DNA of 64,000 nucleotides from Pollenia angustigena (Eukaryota; Arthropoda; Insecta; Diptera; Polleniidae). The position numbers and the translations under genes are program-made. Under the pieces are notes generated by a model, which saw only the letters and a list, made by a program, of their open reading frames with translations, made no database searches and was not told the origin of the DNA. Of this stretch, positions 56,432-64,000 are shown piece by piece. The first letter of the stretch is position 1. The number at the start of each line of letters is the position of its first letter. The stretch is taken from the NCBI GenBank assembly GCA_930367215.1, contig OV884060.1:212229253-212293252 (forward strand), in the 5' to 3' direction.

Positions 56432-57240
56432 TTTTATTTTTAATCATTTTAAGAAATGTACTTTTTTTAATAGGTACTTTATTAAAAATGGACTAATTGG
56501 ACATTTAGAGTATTAAAAAGCATTAAGGTACTTTTGAAAAAAGTTCTTTTATTGGGAAAAAGGACTTTTTGAAAATAGGCAATTTGGGAACTTTTAAAAA
56601 TGTTCTTTTTTTTATATTTTTAATTAGGCTAAAGTTCATCAAATTTAATTTTCATTAAATTATTTTTATGAATAAAGGAAATATGAAAATTAATTAAAAT
56701 TGTCAGTGATAATCTTTTATTCTTGACCGTGGCCGGGGCTTGAAACCTGGCCGGCAGGTTACCATGACATGTTTCGATCGCAACCACTTGACCTCCTCAG
56801 ATGGGTTTGCCGTCTTACACTCGCAGCCATCGACGACTGCTGACGTCAATAGTCAAACATCAATCCTTAAACCAAATTGTATTTTAACCTTTTTGTATAT
56901 CGAAATTTGCTTTTCTGAATGATTATCCATTTTAATTGATTTAACATGTTTTTTTTTCCTTACTTCTGTTTTCTCGTACTTTTGTCAAGAATTCTTCTTG
57001 AAGTCCAAAGTACTTTTTTTTTTTTTTGTTTTTTCATTTTTGTCTGTTGACCTTTTTCAGCACAACTTCTTTTTTTTAAAAAAAATTTAAAAAAAAATTT
57101 TTTTTTTGGAAAAAGTACTTTTTGAAAAAAGATTTATAAAAACCTAAAAATGTAAGAAGTTTCTGTTAAAATAAACTTAAAATATAATATTTTTTAAAAC
57201 AAATGTATTTTTAAAATTTGATCTTAAGGTTTATTTTTAA
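56432..57240. other. low-complexity stretch with a GC-richer tRNA-like island
   Basis: Most is A/T homopolymer-rich, with AAGTACTTTTT-type motifs repeated (56450-56600, 57000-57120). The island at 56715-56850 is described separately. No gene. Confidence 0.45.
56715..56850 (-). repeat. possible tRNA-derived SINE
   Basis: On the minus strand GAGGTCAAGTGGTTGCGATC resembles a tRNA A box and GGTTTCAAGCCCCGG about 55 bases later a B box. The island is far richer in G and C than its flanks. Acceptor-stem pairing of a real tRNA is not seen. Confidence 0.4.
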
Positions 57241-57410
57241 ACCCTTCACCGAAGGCAAAAGGGGGTATATCAGTTTCTCATTCCGTTTGTTATTTCTACA
57301 ATGTTGGCCTTAGACCCTATAAGTTACATATATTCTGGGTCTTTATGACCAGCGAAGTTGATTTCACTATGTCCGTCTGTCTCCTTAAATTCCTTAGACC
57401 CCAGATATGA
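57241..57410. repeat. decayed foldback centre
   Basis: CCTTCACCGAAGGCAAAAGG, GGGTATATCAGTTTCTCATT, TATTCTGGGTC and GTCCGTCTGTCTCC correspond to the central part of the foldback elements at 26.0 and 48.2-48.6 kb. The arms are absent. Confidence 0.6.
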
Positions 57411-58131
57411 TGGAGTCGTTATATATTTCTGCAAAAAAAAAACAGATGTTTGATTTTTCAGACCAGGCCTGTTAGTTCCATAATATCAACAGTGTGATTT
57501 GAAATCATGTGATTTGATACCAAGTGATTTTCACAACCAGTCTGTTTGTTTAGAAACCTGTGCCCAAGTTCTGTAACTCACGCATCGAGAAACTTTTTCG
57601 ATTGAAATGTGTGAAATGAAACAAAAATGACATGTATTGAAACAAACAGCTGTTTTTCTCACTAAACTGTGTCTGTAACTTTTTGTGGCGAGTACTAGCT
57701 GTCACGTTAGGAAATTTACTTGCCAATTTACAGAAAAAGTGTGTCTTCAACATTTTAGTGAGAAAAGTTTCCGCTTTAAACTGTCAAATAAACTCACGAA
57801 TAAAAATGGGGCGAGAAAAAAATGTTAACACTAAAAAACAATTAAAAATGCAAAATACAAAATACAAAGAATAATAATAATATTTTGTTATTGGCACTTT
57901 TTTTTTTTTTGTTGTTTAATTATTTTGCTTTTTATATTTGAATAAAAGATACAAATGTTTTCAAAGCTCGTTTGCAAACAACAAACATTAAAGTCGCACT
58001 TCACATTATTTGGTATAGCCGACGGTTGTATTTTTGAAGCCGTCGTTGAAAAATGTTCAATTTTAGTAAATTTTGGTCGCTGTCAACGATATGTGTTACT
58101 GGCGTTCTCAACGTCTGCAATCTTACCCTGC
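57411..58131. other. stretch with a GTGATTT repeat fragment, no gene
   Basis: 57470-57550 (CAGGCCTGTTAGTTCC, GTGATTTGAAATCATGTGAT) is a diverged relative of the MITE at 63372-63594. The rest shows nothing recognisable; short plus frames at 57683 and 57955 lack features. Confidence 0.45.
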
Positions 58132-58675
58132 GGCCATACGGTCAAGTTGTTCTTGATAGTCTTTTACATATACTGCTTGTCAAAATTTACATAAACTGAA
58201 AGCTGTGACGTAGGCTGCATTAAATTTTTCAGCAATTTACTTTCAAGATGTCATCAAGAAAACAATTTATAAAGATAAACGAAAAATTTGCTCACTAACC
58301 TTGAAATCAGCTGTTTTCTTGAACGTAAATTGAAACACTCATTGGCAAAAGAATTTTAAAGGGAAGTTCGTATCCAAGGCGAATTCATACAAGGTGGTCT
58401 TATTTTGAAAACGTTTTACAACACTGTTAAACATTTTAACGTTGTGTCAAAAATTCAAAGAAATATTTAATTTGGTTTTTGTATTAAATTGTGTTTGTTT
58501 GAAATTTTATAACTTAAAAAGAATTTAGTTAAGATTCCCCAGAACCAACAGGACGGTATACCATTTTGACACAAGGTTAGTAATCAGCTGTTGCTTACGA
58601 AGCAAGATAAGTTCACCTTGTGTAAATTCGCCTTGTTCGTATGATACTTGATAGGCAAAACTTGATCGTGTAACC
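58132..58675. mobile_element. GGTTACACGATCAAG element, copy 2, inverted, with nested MITE
   Basis: Inverse of 28929-29251 (right end CTTGATCGTGTAACC, left end GGCCATACGGTCAAG), split by the 261-bp MITE at 58375-58635. Confidence 0.75.
58375..58635. mobile_element. 261-bp MITE, CAAGGCGAATT ends, 7/8 8-bp TSD
   Basis: Ends CAAGGCGAATTCATACAAGG and inverse CAAGGCGAATTTACACAAGG; flanks TTCGTATC and TTCGTATG. The empty site is in the copy at about 29005-29015. Fragments of the family are at 31358-31412. Confidence 0.88.
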
Positions 58676-58779
58676 CTCAAGCAGGGTTGCCGAACATGGT
58701 CTTTTCCGGCCAAATTTGGTCGGATGGTAGGTCAAACCTAATTTTGGTCGGTTTTAGAAAATTGAACGGATAGCAGACA

Positions 58780-59600
58780 ATTACAAATCTCATAGCTATT
58801 TTACCCAACACAAACAGTTTTTTTTTGATTGTTGATGAAACTATGGATATGGCGTTAGGAGCAAGTTACTTTGACGGTGTTAGTTTTATAAAGAATAGTT
58901 TTGTCATCTTATTCGAGCTCACCAAGTCAGATGCCGTTTAAATTTTTCTTCTTATAAAAAACTTTTTATCAACAAACAATATTCCTATACAAAATTTGAT
59001 CGGATTGGCAACAAACGGCGCTCACGCCATGACTGAAACTGTTGGTAAGCTTATAGCCTATTCTTCGATGTCGAACGTAGAGTTCGTTCGCTTAAATTAC
59101 ATGTAAAACAAAGACAAAATTGTATAATTTGTTTTCGTTTTAAATGTAAGTTAAGCGAACGAAGTCTTCGGTCAGAAAAAGATGAACAGGCAGTTAATCT
59201 TACTTCGCAATGCAAAAAATATTAAGGTTCTTTGTGTTAATATTTTAAGTTTTTTCACATAGCCCTAAAAGAATAACATAAATAAAAGAATTTCAGGAAT
59301 TCTGTTCTGTATTAGGTGTTTCTTATACAAGATGGACTTCTTAAAGGAAGATGTTGTAAGAATCGTAGAACAGTGGGATGCTTTGATACTGTATTTGGAA
59401 ACATAGTTTTATAAAGGCAATGGTATAAGAACCGCAGAGCTTGCAGAAAGTATGGATGAGTTCCAAAACAGAGCAAGTTATCAACGCGTATACAATAAGC
59501 CAACTATGCTTTGTAAAACTCTTTGATACATTTTTTACGCTGTCTGCAAGTTATTAGGATGTATTGGAGCTCAGCCTATGTCTTATAAAGTTTAATACTT
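58780..59600 (+). pseudogene. hAT transposase remnant
   Basis: Pieces in different frames: FFLIVDETMDMALGASYFDG near 58830-58885 (first catalytic Asp), IQNLIGLATNGAHAMTETVG near 58996-59050 (second Asp), RWTSLKEDVVRIVEQWDALI near 59330-59390 (RW motif). Order and wording match the dead transposase at 19652-21480. The part between 59050 and 59280 and the C-terminal domain are missing or unrecognisable. Confidence 0.8.
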
Positions 59601-59712
59601 TTTTTTAAATTGTACAAACTTAAGTTAATAAATTTTGATTCATAATTTATTAGTGGTCTATATGTGTTATTGCATACGATCAATGAATTATTCTAGTTTA
59701 TAAGCGTCATTA

Positions 59713-60483
59713 AATGTATATGGGCATTTCCCCAGAATGGTCTACCAGGATGAAAAAATAAAATGTTGATTATTATCGTCTTTTATTTTTTATTATTATA
59801 AAAAAGTTTTTGTTCTTATAAAAAAATGGTTTCATAGCATATCGCAGCTGTTTTACTTGAGGAAATTGGGCTGGAAACTGGAAAATTTTATATTTTTCTG
59901 TATTTTCTACTTCTAAAGACATTTTTATATACCTATTTTACATGCAAAAAATATGTTATGTTTACACTCTTTCTTCATAATCTCTCCATTACAATCAATT
60001 GTAAAAGGAGTATTAAGTTTTTTTGTTAAGGAAATTTGAAGACATTTATGGTAAAATGCATGGTGATAATAATAAAAAAAACACATGGGAAAATCGTACG
60101 TTCGCGCTCCGTACGTTCGCGACCGGTACATAAGCCAATTAAACAAAAACCAAGAGAGGTATTTTATTTTTTAAATAATGGATGGAGACCTACATTAATA
60201 CACTTTTAAAATAAATTAATCACTTTTGAAAATTCCGTTTCATTGCGCAGATTTTTACATATCACTACTGTCAGCCGAAGTTGTCTTCTATTTTGAGTAC
60301 GTTCGTGACCACACGTTTATAACTCTTATTATAAAAACTTAAACTCGATGAAATCCATCTTTTTCACTAAACATAGAGCTACCAAAATGCCATCGGATCG
60401 AAAAAATGTTTTGTTTAATATATATTTTTTGTACATAAAAAGCGTACGGACGTTCGTGACCCCAGGCAATGCCCATATACATT
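59713..60483. mobile_element. 0.77-kb inverted-end insert, AATGTATATGGGCATT ends
   Basis: AATGTATATGGGCATT at the left is inverse to AATGCCCATATACATT at the right. ACGTTCGTGACC and GTACGTTCGCGACC motifs recur in the right half. No target duplication is clear. It sits after the transposase remnant. Confidence 0.6.
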
Positions 60484-62158
60484 TTGTTAAAGTTAAACGT
60501 TACCAGCAAATAAACTTTAAATAAAACTAGGGGTTACGTGCAGGACGTTAAATATTTAATAGGTGTGAACATAGGGTTACTTTTTTGTTTTTACTATAAT
60601 TGCATATTACAAAAAAAAAAAAAAAAGTAATATGTAGATTTATAGCTTTATCCAATAAAAAATATACTTTTTATCAAAAATACATATACATACAATCGTC
60701 ATATAAAATGCAAAAAAGCCTATGTTCATTTTAAGAAAAAGAGAGATAAAAACTTAATAAAAAGGCAGCTATTGTGATTATAACAACGGGGTTTTCTGGT
60801 TAATATCGTTAACACACTACGCATGATTGACACTATCCTTAAAAACTGTTTTTGTAATCTCAGTCGTATCTCTACTGAAATTTTTTTAAAAATTATGATA
60901 GGCCCTTTTGCATTTTTATGAAGATATAATTGTTTTGCAATATTTCAAAAATTTGGTCGGTTTCAAAGGATTTTGGTAGGTTTTGCAGACAATTTTGGTC
61001 GGATAAAAATTGTTCAAACGGCAACCCTGCCCTCAAGTTACATCGGCTTCGAGTGCAATGTTTTCAAATTTATAACCAGGGCTGCCAGGTACTATTTTTC
61101 TCCTTGTCCCCAAAAAATAAATCCCTAAATTAAAAAACAAAACCTTAAAAAGTTAATATTTTTTTTCTGACCAAATTGAAAATTTTTTTAAAAAATAATA
61201 AGAAATCCTTAAAAATTCCCAAATTAAAATTTATATTTAAAAAAATTTCTTTTATTTTGTTTGTAGCGACTGGTTTCGTTATATTTTTTTAAATCCTTTC
61301 TATGCGATACATACCAGTGTGGCATTACAAGCAGAACAATACGCCGTTTTTGAAAACGAATGAAAGAATTTATAAGAATTTGGAGCTTGTTCAATCGGTT
61401 TTAGCCATCCTTTTAGTTAACAATAAAAACACGTATATCCATTAGACCGATGTTTTCAAACATTGGGTATCAAATTTTTTAATTTTTCAATTTATCGAAA
61501 TGTGAAAAATACTATTACATACAATAAAAAACATAAAATTTATAAAAAAATCTTTTCGCGGTTCTATATTTGTATATAGTTTGCACGATTCCATTTTATT
61601 GCAATTTGACCTGGTCGATTACTTCAATTTGAAAAGCAGAACATCATTTTAACATACGTAGAATTTGTATTAAAACCCGAAACGAAAATATGTATTTAGT
61701 TAAATATCTCGATTAGTAGGTCGCAAGTGGTAAAGTTTTATATATCATTTGATGCTTCAAAAGCTCTTTTCGATGATACCAAATTATATTTATGTCGTCT
61801 TGAAGCAAAGTACAAAAAAAAATCGAAAAACTGAAAAAATACCTTTTTTAAAAAGGGTCCAGCTCACAGATGGTCAACGCTAGAACCAAAATATTTTGGG
61901 AATCATCATAAAACATATCAAGCTTTATTTTCAGAGGGGTAAAAAAATCACTTTTTTGTGAGTCGCTCTAATATCCGTCATTTATTTAATACTTCGATAA
62001 ACCGTAAGTACATACTTATTTATATTGTCTATTACATTTACTTATTTTTGGGAAAGACATATTTGCTTGAAAATGGTCTTAAAAAAAATCAAATATGTGT
62101 TTTTAAAATTTTTTAAATCTATTTTTTTTAAACACTCACTATATAGTAAGTCTGTGTT

Positions 62159-62423
62159 CATACGGCTCATGTCTTATTGACAAGATTGCTACTTTATTGG
62201 CAGAGGGACGAGGGGAAAAGAAACGAGTACACAGATGCATGTACTGTCTTTACGTTTTGCTTTTTCATTCGTTGTTTAATTTTGTTTTTGTTTTCAATAT
62301 CAAATAAAACAAAATAAAAAACATGACGTCAACATGACATGATTCATTTGAACGCCAATTCATGTTCAAAGAAGAAATAGGAAGAATCTTGTCAATATGA
62401 CATGAGACGTATGAACTCAGACT
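62159..62423. mobile_element. 265-bp MITE, AGTCTGTGTTCATACG ends
   Basis: AGTCTGTGTTCATACGGCTC then ATGTCTTATTGACAAGATT at the left is inverse to AATCTTGTCAATATGACATG plus AGACGTATGAACTCAGACT at the right. Confidence 0.8.
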
Positions 62424-62734
62424 GACATTAGTTTATTAAGTAACTTACACACTCAACCAAAATGGCATTCTTAAGGCTCAGTTAGTCTTTACTTTATGTT
62501 TCTGTTCTGTTCCGTGCCGTTCTGATACGAAATTGTAATAGTTACTTTTTCTGTAGTAACTTATCTGCCATTTATGACAAATTTATTAGTTTTATACCGT
62601 CCATTGTTTTATTTCACTAATTTTAATGCACATAAATTTGAAGAAATTAAATTTTTATGAATTCTTAAAATCAAAAAACAGTTTACTTCAATATAAATAT
62701 GTATTTATTATTATTTATTTTGCTGTCACTTATA

Positions 62735-63212
62735 GCCTTTTTACACTGATCAACATTTAACATCTACCATAAATTTTCCACCATTTGCGAAGATGTTAAC
62801 ATCTTTCCATAAGAAATACAAAGGGCTAAAAACCAACATCTTTCAACATCTTTAAATGATGTTCCTATCTCATTTTATTCCATTCTACACCTTTCGATTA
62901 TTTTAGTGTCATCACTAGAAAAGTGGCAATAAGTTCTATTATTATTGTGGCATCACTGACAAAAATAAGTTTGTTTTGAAAGCAACGTTACCATTTGTCA
63001 AGTTTTATCTTTTATTGCACTGTTTTTTTGTTAAGTATTTTTTATATTTTTAAACAAATTGAACTTCAAATACATTTTTTAATCTTCTTTTTAAATTTTG
63101 TCACTTTTGTGAGAAAAAAACATTTTTAATTTAAAATTTTTTTTTTTTCATAAATGGTGACATTTTTGTTTGATGGTAGATGTTAGATGTGAGCAATGTA
63201 AACGAGTGTTTC
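62735..63212. mobile_element. possible MITE with AACATCTACCAT inverted segments
   Basis: ACACTGATCAACATTTAACA then TCTACCAT at the left; TGGTAGATGTTAGATGTGAG near 63174-63195 at the right is its approximate inverse. GATGTTAACATCTTT and AACATCTTT motifs repeat inside. Confidence 0.5.
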
Positions 63213-63371
63213 ACATTTGATACATGAATTATAAAAAAGGGAAAATGTGTAAAATTCCCAAAAATATCCCCGAATTTTATTTTAATCCTCAGTTTCCAAA
63301 TGACTTTCTTTGTTCTTTTTCCTCGCATGATATCCCCAAGTCTGGCAGCACTGTTTTTATTTATTTATTTT

Positions 63372-63594
63372 CAGGCCTGTTGTGAAAATCACTTTTACTA
63401 AATTCACGTGATTTCAAATCACATGTGCCTACTAAAATCACACGGGTTATCTTTTAGTGTCCCGTTTTTGTGTGTTTTGGTGAGATCTTCAATTTCCGAA
63501 AGCACACCGAGAAACACAAAAACGGTATGACTCTCAGAACACCACAAAATCACAAGTCTGATTTCAAAAGCACGTGATTTTCAGAACAGGCCCG
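63372..63594. mobile_element. 223-bp MITE, CAGGCCTGTTGTGAAAATCA ends
   Basis: The left end is inverse to TGATTTTCAGAACAGGCCCG at the right (few mismatches). The interior is palindromic (GTGATTTCAAATCAC, CCGTTTTTGTGTGTTTTGG with its inverse). No target duplication seen. Confidence 0.75.
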
Positions 63595-64000
63595 TTTGTT
63601 TCACTTACTGCCCGTCTATACCAGAGATAATTATTGCGACATATATTGCAGTAAATGTCAAAATTATGTTATCTTTAATGTAGACAGCAGTTTATTGTTC
63701 ATATTTATTGCCGACAATTTGTGTTGCAATAATTGTTAGTCCATTTTCGATGACAATTATTGCTTACATAACCCTAGGTCTACACTAAAGATAAATATCT
63801 CAGCCAGTTGGCAATAACGTCGGCAGAACAACAAAGCAATATTTCTTATTGCTCAGCTAATGTTAAAGGCATGGGAAAACGTTTTTATGTTAACCCTACG
63901 TTTCTACATGCAAGTAATTACTTGCAAGTAGTGTATACGTATTATCAACGAAAAATCGAAGAAACAGCCGATTGGCTGAAAGTACAAGAATTTTGTGAGT
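63595..64000. other. non-coding stretch with GCAATAATTATTGC-type motifs, runs off the window
   Basis: AATTATTGCGACA, GCAATAATTG, GACAATTATTGC and GTCTACACTAAAGATAA/GTCTATACCAGAGATAA suggest an inverted-end element (about 63605-63810). No gene is visible. Confidence 0.4.

Larger units (their letters stand above)
58682..61029 (+). mobile_element. 2.35-kb hAT element with exact 8-bp TSD
   Basis: Ends CAGGGTTGCCGAACATGG and inverse CAGGGTTGCCGTTTGAAC, flanked by CCCTCAAG on both sides (58674-58681, 61030-61037). Subterminal TTTGGTCGG motifs repeat. It contains a dead transposase and a nested MITE-like insert. Confidence 0.94.
61077..63353. mobile_element. 2.3-kb hAT-like element, CAGGGCTGCCAGG ends
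   Basis: CAGGGCTGCCAGG at the left and inverse CAGTGCTGCCAGA at the right, with TCCCCAAA/AATTCCC motifs inside. Flanks TTTATAAC and TTTTTATT agree in only 5 of 8 bases. No transposase is recognised in the interior; two foldback inserts are. Confidence 0.6.

Noticed and set aside
62159..62423. Hairpin resembling a microRNA precursor
   Set aside because: The paired arms are about 39 bases at the very ends of a 265-bp unit, as in a MITE, and not a compact precursor hairpin.

Overview
The window looks like a stretch of nuclear DNA from a higher fly (Diptera, probably a calyptrate such as a blow fly or house fly). This is an inference. It rests on the very AT-rich sequence, short introns with GTAAGT-type donors, fly-type mobile elements (mdg1/412-like LTR element, hAT, piggyBac-like, Penelope-like, CACTG- and CACACAG-ended elements) and the 'ataccctccaccac ... 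gtccgtctgtctg' foldback repeat that is common in fly genomes. No rRNA, functional tRNA, CRISPR or bacterial gene is visible.

Only one likely host gene is seen. It is on the minus strand, with two phase-0 coding exons at 54362-54147 and 32830-32459, separated by an intron of about 21.3 kb. It would encode a secreted or membrane protein that I cannot name; further exons would lie outside what I can recognise. Almost everything else is mobile DNA, much of it inside this intron.

Layout: 1-5.54 kb is the 3' part of a Ty3/gypsy LTR retrotransposon (gag, protease, RT-RNase H, integrase, polypurine tract, 3' LTR), damaged by frameshifts and one stop. 5.6-9.46 kb is bounded by piggyBac-like ends and holds a broken LINE on the minus strand. 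9.5-14.8 kb holds two copies of a hAT-like element rich in CCCGGGATT, one of them split by another hAT element with a perfect 8-bp target duplication. 15.6-24.7 kb is a Russian doll of nested DNA elements, including a 3.06-kb hAT element with a dead transposase. 25-27.3 kb is a large foldback element. 27.8-31.1 kb is a run of MITEs and a hAT remnant. 31.1-32.5 kb is partly unexplained.

32.8-34.8 kb holds MITEs. 34,976-39,464 is a complete hAT transposon with an exact 8-bp target duplication and an apparently intact four-exon, 603-residue transposase; its ends carry arrays of about 40-bp palindromic units. It sits in a degenerate tandem array (to about 41.57 kb). 41.6-47.0 kb is a hAT-bounded composite that contains a Penelope-like remnant and several nested MITEs. 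47.0-50.95 kb is two foldback elements. 51.1-53.9 kb is another hAT element with nested inserts. After the host first exon, 55.4-64 kb carries a Tc1/mariner-group remnant, tRNA-like SINE material, and two more hAT elements with MITEs.

Many insertions are dated relative to one another by direct comparison of filled and empty copies within the window, so element boundaries and target duplications are often read directly rather than guessed.
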